The translations under genes and the position numbers were made by a program. A stretch of DNA of 10,448 nt from Polaribacter sp. (lineage in GTDB: Bacteria > Bacteroidota > Bacteroidia > Flavobacteriales > Flavobacteriaceae), in NCBI GenBank assembly GCA_029245665.1, contig JAQWOW010000286.1:1-10448 (forward strand). Reading direction: 5' to 3'. How positions within the stretch are numbered: the stretch's first letter is position 1; every line of letters begins with the position of its first letter. This document shows positions 1 through 6,697 of the stretch, one piece after another. The notes below the pieces were generated by a model. The model ran no database searches, had not been told where the DNA came from, and saw only the letters and a program-made list of their open reading frames with translations.

Positions 1-1554
1 CCACCCAATTCTTAAATGTGATTCTGCTTTGGTATTTTCTAATCTAAAATTGTCTAATGCATAAGGATTGTTTGTAAAACCTTGCCCAAGTTCAAAACCA
101 GATGCATAATCTGACAAAGGTTTAAAACTAGAAATAATTGAAGGAACCGCCACACGTTGCAACCAACCCGTAACTTTACCATTAGTGCTTAAAGAACCTT
201 TTAAATACTGCACACTTGTTGCATGGTAAAAACTGTGTTGTATATCATCTTCACGCGTCCAAACTACTTGAACTGGTGCTTTTATTTTTTTTGATATAGC
301 AACCGCTTCCACCACAAAATCTGATTTAGATTTTCGTCCAAAACCGCCGCCTAAAAAAGTAACATTGATACTAATATTCTCTAACGGAATTTCAAAAAAG
401 TGAGCCAATTCTGCTCTTGCAGTTTGCGGATCTTGAACCGGTGCCCAAACTTCAATTTCATCTTCTTTAAACCAAGCAGTAGCATTTGGTACTTCCATAG
501 GCGCATGCACCAAAAACGGGACGGTATACGTAGCTTCTATCGTATTTTTACTATCCTTAAAAGCGGCCGAAACATTCCCGACACTTCCGGGAACCAACTT
601 CCCTTTTTGATGAACTCTCTTAGTTAATATCTGTTGAAATTTTTCTGAATTAAAAGATTCATTTTCACCATAATTCCATTCGATATCTAAATCTAACTTT
701 CCTTGAAAAGCAGACCATGTATTATTTGCAACAACAGCAATACCTCCTAAAGCACCAAAAAACTTACCTAACGGTGGTACAATTCTATCCAATTCAATAA
801 TATGTTCTACACCGGCTACTTTTTTTGCATTCGAATCATCAACACTTTTTACAGAACCGAAAGTAACTGGGCATCTTGCAATAGCAGCAAATTTCATATT
901 CGGAATTCGAATATCAATTCCATAAGTTGCAGTTCCGTATGTAAAATCTTTTAAATCTACACTTTTTAAATTTTTACCAATATATTTAAAATCTTCAACT
1001 TTTTTAAGTTTGAGACTGTCCTCTGATGGAATCTGAACCTTCGTTGCTTCCTCTACCAAATCACCAAAGAAAATTTTATCATTGGTCTTTTTATGAATTA
1101 TAAAATGATTTTCTGCCTTACAATCTGTTTCAGCTATGTTCCATTTTTTTGCAGCAGCAGTAATCAACATCATTTTTGCAGTGGCACCCATTTTACGCAT
1201 TGGCTTTAATAAAGTTCTTACACTTCTTGAACCATCTGTATTCTGGTTTCCATATTTGGCATCTCCTGTTGCCTGTTTTACCGTGATGTATTTCCAATCA
1301 GCTTCTAATTCATCTGCAATTGCGGAAGCCAGAGAAGTTCTAATTCCTTGTCCCATTTCTGAACGAGAGGCCAATAAAATAATGTTGCCATCTTTCTGTA
1401 TTTGTACGAATAAGTTTGGTGTAAAAGTTCCACTCTCCTGAGGGATAAACTCTTTTTGATCAGAAGAAACAGTACAACCTAAAAGTATCCCGCCTGAAGC
1501 CAATCCAAATAATTTGACAAAATCTCTACGATTTATTTGGTTTATTTTACTCAT
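1..1554 (-). CDS. Molybdopterin-binding subunit of an IorB-like / xanthine dehydrogenase-family hydroxylase (3' end outside window)
   Basis: The frame is open from an ATG at 1554 to the left edge, giving 518 residues of a family usually above 700. The N-terminus has a twin-arginine motif (NRRDFVKL, residues 8-15) followed by a lipobox-like LLGC (Cys27), which suggests a folded protein exported by Tat and anchored as a lipoprotein. Family marks are SRSEMGQG (63-70) and GGGFGRK (402-408), the glycine-rich motif of molybdopterin-cytosine-dinucleotide enzymes. The catalytic Glu would lie in the missing part. Such enzymes hydroxylate N-heterocycles or oxidise aldehydes, passing electrons to 2Fe-2S clusters. 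The start overlaps the stop of the small-subunit gene (ATGA, 1551-1554), implying translational coupling. The family call is firm. The substrate cannot be told from sequence; isoquinoline is only the name-giving case. Confidence 0.93.
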   Translation of the reverse strand, partial: MSKINQINRRDFVKLFGLASGGILLGCTVSSDQKEFIPQESGTFTPNLFVQIQKDGNIILLASRSEMGQGIRTSLASAIADELEADWKYITVKQATGDAKYGNQNTDGSRSVRTLLKPMRKMGATAKMMLITAAAKKWNIAETDCKAENHFIIHKKTNDKIFFGDLVEEATKVQIPSEDSLKLKKVEDFKYIGKNLKSVDLKDFTYGTATYGIDIRIPNMKFAAIARCPVTFGSVKSVDDSNAKKVAGVEHIIELDRIVPPLGKFFGALGGIAVVANNTWSAFQGKLDLDIEWNYGENESFNSEKFQQILTKRVHQKGKLVPGSVGNVSAAFKDSKNTIEATYTVPFLVHAPMEVPNATAWFKEDEIEVWAPVQDPQTARAELAHFFEIPLENISINVTFLGGGFGRKSKSDFVVEAVAISKKIKAPVQVVWTREDDIQHSFYHATSVQYLKGSLSTNGKVTGWLQRVAVPSIISSFKPLSDYASGFELGQGFTNNPYALDNFRLENTKAESHLRIGW

Positions 1555-2015
1555 AGCGTTCGGTTTTTAAGTGCAACAGCTTTATGAATTGCCTTTCTAA
1601 TTCTTGAATAGGTTCCGCATCTACAAATATTGTTACTGAGGGCTTTGTCTATATCCTGATCTGTAGGATTTTTAATTGAATCTAGTAAAGAAGTAGCTGC
1701 AATCAATTGCCCAGATTGACAATAGCCGCATTGAGGCACATTGCCCTCATTCCAAGCTTGTCTTAAAAACTCTAAATTTTCTGAGGTTCCTTCTATCGTA
1801 AAAATTTCTTTTCCAACGGCATAAGAAACAGGAATACTACATGATTTAGATAGCTTCCCATTAATTAAAACTGAACAGGCTCCACATTGGCTTACTCCAC
1901 AACCAAACTTTGTTCCTGTTAAACCAATCATGTCTCTAATTGCCCATAAAAGAGGCATTACTTCTTGAACCTCTAAAGTATAAGGCTTTTTATTAATTGA
2001 TAATGATATCTTCAC
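1551..2015 (-). CDS. 2Fe-2S subunit of molybdenum hydroxylase (IorA-like)
   Basis: This 154-residue protein has the two-cluster layout of molybdenum hydroxylase small subunits. The plant-ferredoxin-type cluster uses Cys39, Cys44, Cys47 and Cys59 (CGVSQCGAC...C). The helical cluster uses Cys96 and Cys99 (QCGYCQSG) and Cys131 and Cys133 (NICRCGTY). It should relay electrons from the molybdenum centre of the subunit encoded just downstream to an unknown acceptor. It has no signal peptide, so the likely route to the periplasm is co-export with the Tat-signal-bearing large subunit (inference). The start is a GTG at 2013-2015; there is no nearby in-frame ATG, and the text MKISLSINKKPYTLEV matches the usual family N-terminus. 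No FAD subunit or cytochrome c gene is visible next to it. Confidence 0.95.
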   Translation of the reverse strand: MKISLSINKKPYTLEVQEVMPLLWAIRDMIGLTGTKFGCGVSQCGACSVLINGKLSKSCSIPVSYAVGKEIFTIEGTSENLEFLRQAWNEGNVPQCGYCQSGQLIAATSLLDSIKNPTDQDIDKALSNNICRCGTYSRIRKAIHKAVALKNRTL

Positions 2016-2068
2016 TTGTCGTTTTTTAAGACTTACAAGTTACGGAAAGAAAATTAATATTTATACTA

Positions 2069-2650
2069 CTATAAATTTAACTGAGGAGTTTCCCAAGTTA
2101 TAGAATCTCCTAGGATTTGATATTTCTCACTAACAATATTTACTTTATTGGGGGTAAACTTTATCAAAGTATAATCTGTAGTTCTATTCTTATAAAAGTT
2201 TTCCCACTCTTTTTTCCAAAATTTTTGTTTTTCATTTTGAGTATCTATAATCCTAGCAACCCCCTGCAAAGTAACATAACTAGAAGACTCTTTATCAAAA
2301 TAATACAATGTTACCTGCCTATTATTTTCAATTTGCTTTACTTTTAAACTCTTTGGATTTGTTGCCATCCAAACTGTAAAATTTTCTTGTGGCAAAAAAG
2401 GGTCCATTGTTCTTACGTGAGCAACACCAATAGAATCAATTGTAATCAATGCACAGTTTCTTGCATTTATCATAATCTCTTTTGTGATTTTTTTGATATC
2501 TTTTTCACAATAAGAAATCACCGAGTTAAACTCAGCAGTTTCAGTTCCATTAGACAATTCAAAAGGTATTGTAAGAATTGAGTCTGAATCTTTTTTATTT
2601 TTACAAGAGAAGATAAAAACCAGAAAAAAAGTTAGCACAAATTTTTTCAT
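2069..2650 (-). CDS. Putative lipoprotein with PNPOx-like (general stress protein 26-type) flavin-binding fold
   Basis: The 193-residue protein begins with a short hydrophobic signal ending in FIFSC (Cys16), a lipoprotein signal. The rest resembles the split-barrel pyridoxamine-phosphate-oxidase-like family (COG3871 type): an NARNCALITID strand near residue 63, then DPF, an FTVWMATNP strand followed by SLKVKQIENN, a YVTLQGVARI strand, and a C-terminal FWKKEW helix. Family members bind FMN, F420 or haem, and many are linked to stress or to reduction of small molecules. No actual PNP oxidase activity is implied. The start lies only 14 bp after the coaD stop, so co-transcription with coaD is likely. 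An envelope-exposed location is unusual for a fold mostly found in the cytoplasm. The fold assignment is by pattern recognition only. Confidence 0.82.
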   Translation of the reverse strand: MKKFVLTFFLVFIFSCKNKKDSDSILTIPFELSNGTETAEFNSVISYCEKDIKKITKEIMINARNCALITIDSIGVAHVRTMDPFLPQENFTVWMATNPKSLKVKQIENNRQVTLYYFDKESSSYVTLQGVARIIDTQNEKQKFWKKEWENFYKNRTTDYTLIKFTPNKVNIVSEKYQILGDSITWETPQLNL

Positions 2651-2664
2651 TACTCTAAACAGTA

Positions 2665-3123
2665 TTACTGTGTTATTCTGACACTTTTAGGGACTAATTT
2701 AGTATAATCTCCGTGATGTTTTATTACTTCTCTAACAATGGAAGAAGAAATATAAGAAGTACTTGCTGTGGTAAGTAGAAATACAGTTTCTACAGGTGCT
2801 AAATCTCTATTTGTATGTGCTATTGATTTTTCAAACTCAAAATCAGCAGGATTCCTTAACCCTCTTAAAATAAATTGTATGTTATTTTTTTGACAAAAGT
2901 CGACAGTTAAACCTTCATAAGCTAAGACTTTTACTTTAGGATTGTCTGCAAAGGAATCTTCTATAAATTTTTTTCGTTGCTCCAAAGAGAACATGTATTT
3001 TTTATCGGAATTCACACCAATCGCAATAATCAGTTCATCGAATAAAGTAACCCCTCTCATAATAATGTCATAATGACCTGAAGTTAAAGGATCAAATGAT
3101 CCCGGAAAAATTGCTCTTTTCAT
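2665..3123 (-). CDS. coaD: Phosphopantetheine adenylyltransferase
   Basis: CoaD transfers AMP from ATP to 4'-phosphopantetheine to give dephospho-CoA, the penultimate step of coenzyme A synthesis in the cytoplasm. The 152-residue length is normal. The N-terminus reads FPGSFDPLTSGH (6-17), with the T-x-G-H nucleotidyltransferase signature at Thr14-His17. The middle contains FILRGLRNPADFEFE, and the C-terminal ISSSIVRE (125-132) matches the family's second conserved block. The ATG at 3123 starts exactly at the conserved MKRAIFPGSFDP end. It lies 68 bp downstream of ddl in the same direction, with a hairpin between them, and directly upstream of the PNPOx-like lipoprotein gene. Confidence 0.98.
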   Translation of the reverse strand: MKRAIFPGSFDPLTSGHYDIIMRGVTLFDELIIAIGVNSDKKYMFSLEQRKKFIEDSFADNPKVKVLAYEGLTVDFCQKNNIQFILRGLRNPADFEFEKSIAHTNRDLAPVETVFLLTTASTSYISSSIVREVIKHHGDYTKLVPKSVRITQ

Positions 3124-3179
3124 GTTACTTCTTTTATCCTGAATACTAGATTAGATTATAAAAATAGATAAATAAGTTA

Positions 3180-3207
3180 AAATAAAGGAGTTTAAATTCC
3201 TTTATTT
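3180..3207 (-). terminator. Hairpin at ddl 3' end, possible weak terminator or attenuator
   Basis: Perfect 10-bp arms AAATAAAGGA (3180-3189) and TCCTTTATTT (3198-3207) enclose an 8-nt loop. The stem spans the ddl stop codon. In the ddl direction it is followed by T-rich sequence (TTTATTTTAACTTATTT), as in an intrinsic terminator. The stem has only two G:C pairs, so termination would be leaky and coaD could still be read through. No exact TAnnTTTG element was found between the hairpin and coaD. Confidence 0.4.
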
Positions 3208-4175
3208 AGAGAATCTACAATCGCAGTATCAAATAGTTCTCTTAAAGAAATACCTGCTAATAATGATTGTTGTGGTAAAATACTCTCTTCTGTGAGTCCA
3301 GGAACTGTATTTATTTCTAAAAAATAGGGTTCATCATCAACCAAAATAAATTCTGAACGAGAAAAACCAGACATGTTTAACAATGAATATACTTTTTTAG
3401 CAGTTTCTTCTATATTTACCTTTTGTTTTTCTGATATTCTTGCCGGAGTTATCTCTTTAGATTTTCCCTCATATTTTGCTTCATAATCAAAGAAATCATT
3501 TTCTGTGACAATTTCTGTTATGGGTAACACTTTAATTTCTCCTTTATACTGAATGACACCCACAGAGACTTCTGTTCCGTCTAAAAATGATTCAATTAAG
3601 ATTTCTGAATCTTCTTTGTAAGCCTTTTCAATTGCTGGTAAAATTTCTTCTTTTGTATGTGCTTTAGAAATACCATAGCTTGATCCCGCATTGTTTGGCT
3701 TAACAAAACACGGCAAGCCAACTTTATTTATTATTTGATTTAAGTCTATATCATCTCCCTTATTAAGATAGATAGAAATTGCTGTTTTAATTCCAGATTC
3801 TTTTAGAACACTTAAAGTATCTCTTTTATTAAACGTCAATGCCATTTGATAAAAAGGAGCAGAAGTATGTTTTAAGTTAAGTAATTTAAAGTATGCCAAC
3901 AACATTCCATTTTCACCTGGAACACCGTGAATAGCGTTAAAAACACAATCAAACATAATTTTTTCATCATTTAAAATAAATGAAAAATCATTTTTTAGGA
4001 TTGGATATTCAATTTCAAAATCATCTAAAGCCACCCATTTATCTTTTAAAATATGAACTCTAAAAAGGGCATACTTTTCTCTATCTAAATGATTATAAAC
4101 AACATTTCCGCTTTTTAAAGAAATGTTTACTTCGGATGAATAACCACCCATAACGATCGCAATGTTCTTCTTCAT
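3192..4175 (-). CDS. ddl: D-alanine--D-alanine ligase
   Basis: Ddl joins two D-alanines with ATP to make the dipeptide that ends the peptidoglycan stem peptide. The 327-residue protein has the complete ATP-grasp layout. The N-terminal block is GGYSSEVNIS (10-19), with Glu15 corresponding to the substrate-binding Glu of E. coli DdlB. HGVPGENG lies at 83-90 and KPNNAGSSYGIS at 159-170. The omega-loop YEAKY (231-235) keeps the tyrosine typical of D-Ala-D-Ala rather than D-lactate specificity. The metal-binding segment EINTVPGLT is at 287-295. The ATG at 4175 fits the family N-terminus MKKNIAIVMGG. It is divergently transcribed from the PASTA gene, and a good promoter lies 20-50 bp upstream. Confidence 0.98.
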   Translation of the reverse strand: MKKNIAIVMGGYSSEVNISLKSGNVVYNHLDREKYALFRVHILKDKWVALDDFEIEYPILKNDFSFILNDEKIMFDCVFNAIHGVPGENGMLLAYFKLLNLKHTSAPFYQMALTFNKRDTLSVLKESGIKTAISIYLNKGDDIDLNQIINKVGLPCFVKPNNAGSSYGISKAHTKEEILPAIEKAYKEDSEILIESFLDGTEVSVGVIQYKGEIKVLPITEIVTENDFFDYEAKYEGKSKEITPARISEKQKVNIEETAKKVYSLLNMSGFSRSEFILVDDEPYFLEINTVPGLTEESILPQQSLLAGISLRELFDTAIVDSLNKGI

Positions 4176-4195
4176 TTGTTTTAGAATAATTGAAA

Positions 4196-4227
4196 CAAAT
4201 TTATCAAATTAATTATAGAAATAGCAA
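4196..4227 (-). promoter_or_regulatory. Predicted ddl promoter (Bacteroidota -33/-7)
   Basis: On the minus strand there is an exact TAnnTTTG (-7), TAAATTTG, at 4196-4203. A TTG (-33) lies at 4225-4227, with 21 bp between them, within the range known for Flavobacterium/Bacteroides housekeeping promoters. The -7 element ends 20 bp before the ddl ATG. Confidence 0.6.
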
Positions 4228-4240
4228 CGTTTAGTTTTTA

Positions 4241-4248
4241 TATCTTTG
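4241..4248 (+). promoter_or_regulatory. Predicted -7 element for the PASTA-rluD transcript
   Basis: TATCTTTG is an exact match to the Bacteroidota -7 consensus TAnnTTTG and lies 21 bp upstream of the PASTA gene ATG. No TTG occurs at the expected -33 distance, so only half of the promoter is well matched. Together with the ddl promoter it makes a back-to-back arrangement in a 94-bp gap. Confidence 0.5.
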
Positions 4249-4269
4249 TGTGTATTAAAATTCTAAAAA

Positions 4270-4827
4270 ATGAGTGTTTTAAAATTTATAAAAAGTAAAT
4301 CATTCTTTAAGCAAATAGCAATTGCATTTGTAAGTTTATTCGCAGCTGTTTTTACCTTAAAATATTGGTTAGAAATTTCTACCAACCATGATCAGAAAAT
4401 TCAAGTTCCCGATTTGCAAAAAATGTCTCTAGAAAATGTAGACAGAGAATTAAAAGGACTTAATTTAGATTTTATTGTTATTGATAGTGCTAGTTACAAC
4501 CCCAATTACCCTAATAAATCAGTAATAGAACAAACACCTGAACCAGGAGATTTTGTAAAAGAAAGACGAAAAATATACTTAACTTTAAATCCTTCAAAAT
4601 ATAGAGCTGTTACCATACCTGACTTAAACGGTAGAACAAAAAGACAAGCTACTTCCCATTTGCGTTCAATTGGTTTTAATATTGATTCAAATTACACCTA
4701 TGTAAAAGATATTGGTAAAGATGTTGTTCGTGGAATTCGTTACAAAGGGAAAAAATTAAATAAAGGAGATAAAATGCCTCTAAAATCTGTTCTAAATTTG
4801 GTTCTGGGTGATGGAAAAGGAAATTAA
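4270..4827 (+). CDS. Membrane-anchored protein with two PASTA domains
   Basis: This 185-residue protein has a short basic N-terminus, one transmembrane helix (about residues 16-34) and an extracytoplasmic part made of two PASTA repeats. Repeat 1 spans about 44-108 (IQVPDLQKMSLENVDRELK ... EQTPEPGDFV) and repeat 2 about 114-181 (VTIPDLNGRTKRQATSHL ... NLVLGDG). PASTA domains in penicillin-binding proteins and Ser/Thr kinases contact peptidoglycan or muropeptides. Here no catalytic domain is attached, so a wall-binding or scaffolding role is an inference. The position back-to-back with ddl and ahead of rluD fits a cell-wall context. The ATG at 4270 follows an A-rich leader, as usual in this phylum. 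Confidence 0.9.
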   Translation: MSVLKFIKSKSFFKQIAIAFVSLFAAVFTLKYWLEISTNHDQKIQVPDLQKMSLENVDRELKGLNLDFIVIDSASYNPNYPNKSVIEQTPEPGDFVKERRKIYLTLNPSKYRAVTIPDLNGRTKRQATSHLRSIGFNIDSNYTYVKDIGKDVVRGIRYKGKKLNKGDKMPLKSVLNLVLGDGKGN

Positions 4828-4927
4828 TATGCAGTACTAAAATTAAAAATATGCTCTTTGTAAATTAAACGATGTCATTTTGATGAAAATCAAGGAAAAG
4901 TCAAACTTTACCACTAAATTAAAAAAA

Positions 4928-5965
4928 ATGCAAAAACAGCAGTCTCAAGAGATAGAAAACGACGATTTATATGAACATTACAGGTTTACTGCGAGAGATG
5001 GTCAAGAACCACTAAGAGTCGATAAGTTTTTAATGAATTTTATTGAAAATGCTACTCGTAACAAGATACAACAGGCCGCCAAAGCTGGTAATATCTTAGT
5101 GAATGATATTGTTGTTAAATCGAATTACAAAGTAAAAGCAAACGATGTTATAAGAGTTGTTTTAGCATATCCGCCAGCAGAAAAATTATTGGTTGCTGAA
5201 AACATTCCTTTAGACATTATTTATGAGGACGATGCCGTAATTGTGGTTAATAAACCCGCAGGCATGGTAGTGCATCCAGGTCATGGAAATTACACTGGAA
5301 CCCTAGTAAATGGTTTAATTCATCACATAGAAAATTTACCAACAAATTCAAATGAAAGACCCGGTTTGGTTCATAGAATTGACAAAGATACCAGTGGGTT
5401 ATTAGTAGTTGCAAAAACCGAGTTTGCGATGGCAAATTTATCTCGTCAATTTTTTGATAGAACTACAGAGCGACTTTATTACGCGTTGGTTTGGGGAAAT
5501 ATTGATGAAGACGAAGGTAGAATTGAAGGTAATATTGGGCGTAGTTTAAAAAATCGCTTACAAATGGCTGTTTTTCCTGATGGAGAATTTGGAAAACATG
5601 CAGTTACACATTTTAAAGTTTTAGAGCGTTTAACCTATGTAACACTAGTTCAGTGTAAATTAGAAACTGGCAGAACTCATCAAATTAGGGCACATTTTAA
5701 ACATATAGGACACACACTTTTTAATGACGAGCGCTATGGGGGAGATGACATTCTAAAAGGAACAACATTTACCAAATACAAACAGTTTGTTCAAAACTGT
5801 TTCAAAGTATTGCCAAGACAGGCATTACATGCAAAGACATTGGGTTTTACTCACCCAACAACTGGAGAATTTATGAAATTTGATACCGAAATACCCATGG
5901 ATATTTCGAATTGCCTAGAGAAATGGAGAACCTATTCTGAAAACTCTAAAGAAGAAATAGAATAA
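4928..5965 (+). CDS. rluD: RluD-family 23S rRNA pseudouridine synthase
   Basis: From the ATG at 4928 this is a 345-residue enzyme with an S4 RNA-binding domain (about 29-75, beginning LRVDKFLMNF) and a RluA/RluD catalytic domain. The catalytic aspartate is Asp152 in HRIDKDTSG. Other family blocks are NKPAGMVVHPGHGN and RTHQIRAH. RluD isomerises uridines of the helix 69 loop of 23S rRNA. The frame is open further upstream, with an ATG at 4883 and a TTG at 4880. I chose 4928 because known flavobacterial RluD proteins begin shortly before the DLYEHYRF segment and the ATG follows an A-rich tract. It lies 100 bp downstream of the PASTA gene on the same strand, probably in the same transcript, and converges on the DUF6428 gene. 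Confidence 0.95.
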   Translation: MQKQQSQEIENDDLYEHYRFTARDGQEPLRVDKFLMNFIENATRNKIQQAAKAGNILVNDIVVKSNYKVKANDVIRVVLAYPPAEKLLVAENIPLDIIYEDDAVIVVNKPAGMVVHPGHGNYTGTLVNGLIHHIENLPTNSNERPGLVHRIDKDTSGLLVVAKTEFAMANLSRQFFDRTTERLYYALVWGNIDEDEGRIEGNIGRSLKNRLQMAVFPDGEFGKHAVTHFKVLERLTYVTLVQCKLETGRTHQIRAHFKHIGHTLFNDERYGGDDILKGTTFTKYKQFVQNCFKVLPRQALHAKTLGFTHPTTGEFMKFDTEIPMDISNCLEKWRTYSENSKEEIE

Positions 5966-6009
5966 TTTTTTATGGTAATAAAACAGTCGAATTTAACTCA
6001 AAAGAGAGC

Positions 6010-6477
6010 CTAACAACAACCAGAACTTGGGTCGCAACAAGAAGATTGAACTTCAGAAATGTTAACTTTTGTTTTTTCAACTGAAATACCACAAGCTTCT
6101 AATGCAAGGCAAGCTGTGACCTTTGAAGTTAATAAAAAATGAACTCCATCAAAATCTAAATTATATTTACCAATTGTTTCTTCTCCTTGATATTCTACTT
6201 CAATTTCTAAATCTTCAAACCTAAACATCTTTTCAGACAACTCTATAATTTGGGTTAATTTCTCTGGATGCAATCTGTGATCATAATCATTTTGTTCCCA
6301 AAGTTGAAAATTAAGAACAGTTTCATTTCTAACCTTCCCGCCACAGTCAATAAAATCTTTGGTTACTTTACCAACTTCTGTCACATGAAAATGACTAGAA
6401 ACAAAGGTTCCGTTTGGTAATTGAAAACTAATTCTATCCAAGCTTTTTAAGATTTTTTTTATTTCTGATAATTTCAT
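6010..6477 (-). CDS. DUF6428 family protein with Cys-rich tail
   Basis: This 155-residue protein is recognised as the small DUF6428 family of Bacteroidota by its text: HFHVTEVG (29-36), CGG (45-47), NFQLWEQNDYDHRLHPEKL, and a C-terminus ending CCDPSSGCC (Cys147, 148, 154, 155). His29, His31 and the paired cysteines suggest a thiol/histidine metal or metalloid site, but no function is established. In related genomes I recall this family beside arsR, arsenate reductase and arsenite exporter genes; none of these is present here. It has no signal peptide or membrane segment, so it is probably cytoplasmic. The leader upstream is rich in short palindromes. The gene converges on rluD with a 44-bp gap and no clear terminator hairpin. 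Confidence 0.85.
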   Translation of the reverse strand: MKLSEIKKILKSLDRISFQLPNGTFVSSHFHVTEVGKVTKDFIDCGGKVRNETVLNFQLWEQNDYDHRLHPEKLTQIIELSEKMFRFEDLEIEVEYQGEETIGKYNLDFDGVHFLLTSKVTACLALEACGISVEKTKVNISEVQSSCCDPSSGCC

Positions 6478-6505
6478 ATTGTGTTATGCTTTTAATGTTC
6501 ACCTA

Positions 6506-6533
6506 TAGGATTATCCTAACTATTTTAGGTTAG
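6506..6533. promoter_or_regulatory. Overlapping short palindromes upstream of the DUF6428 gene, possible operator
   Basis: TAGGATTATCCTA (6506-6518) is a perfect 13-bp palindrome (6 + 1 + 6). Its right half also forms CCTAA/TTAGG (6515-6519 with 6525-6529) and CTAAC/GTTAG (6516-6520 with 6529-6533). They lie about 30-55 bp before the ATG at 6477, where a repressor would bind. A regulator such as ArsR is conceivable given the family's usual neighbours, but none is encoded nearby. Confidence 0.35.
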
Positions 6534-6670
6534 AATTAAATCATAGGCTTTAAAAAATTATTATTCTTAAAGATACTCTATTTGGTTTATAATTTAGTCT
6601 TTTTGTTTACTAGATATTTTTAATTTTATTAAAACATTTGCATCCCAACTAGTAAGAATAACTCTATTGA

Positions 6671-6678
6671 CAAAGATA
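6671..6678 (-). promoter_or_regulatory. Exact -7 element (TATCTTTG) downstream of the beta-barrel gene
   Basis: Read on the minus strand, this is an exact TAnnTTTG element, without a TTG at the usual -33 spacing. If used, it would give the DUF6428 gene a leader of almost 200 nt containing the palindromes. It could equally be a chance match in AT-rich DNA. Confidence 0.25.
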
Positions 6679-6697
6679 AATATATTTGGAGAAAATC

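Larger units (their letters stand above)
6478..6697. other. Intergenic region between the beta-barrel gene and the DUF6428 gene
   Basis: This AT-rich 220-bp gap contains no convincing reading frame or tRNA. It holds the palindrome cluster at 6506-6533, a -7-like element at 6671-6678, and loosely paired TTACTAG/CTAGTAA arms about 35 nt apart (around 6607-6655) that could be a weak 3' structure for the operon ending at 6698. An ACTCTATT sequence occurs at 6575 and again at 6661. No strong intrinsic terminator with a T-tract was seen. Confidence 0.5.

Noticed and set aside
400..1441. Plus-strand open frames at 400-627 and 1136-1441
   Set aside because: They lie antisense inside the molybdopterin subunit gene, whose minus-strand frame is open over the whole stretch and carries family motifs; the plus-strand products look like no protein family.
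2117..2581. Plus-strand frames opposite the PNPOx-like lipoprotein gene
   Set aside because: Hydrophobic or basic low-complexity products created by reading an AT-rich gene on its complement; no start context or motif.
4880..4927. Upstream start for RluD (TTG 4880 or ATG 4883)
   Set aside because: It would add 15-16 lysine-rich residues absent from the usual family N-terminus; the ATG at 4928 is better placed, though the earlier ATG cannot be excluded.
5966..6009. Bidirectional terminator between convergent rluD and DUF6428 genes
   Set aside because: The 44-bp gap has a T run but no arms that pair convincingly.
6478..6697. tRNA or structured RNA gene in the gap after the barrel gene
   Set aside because: No cloverleaf, TTC loop or acceptor stem could be assembled; only weak distant pairings were seen.
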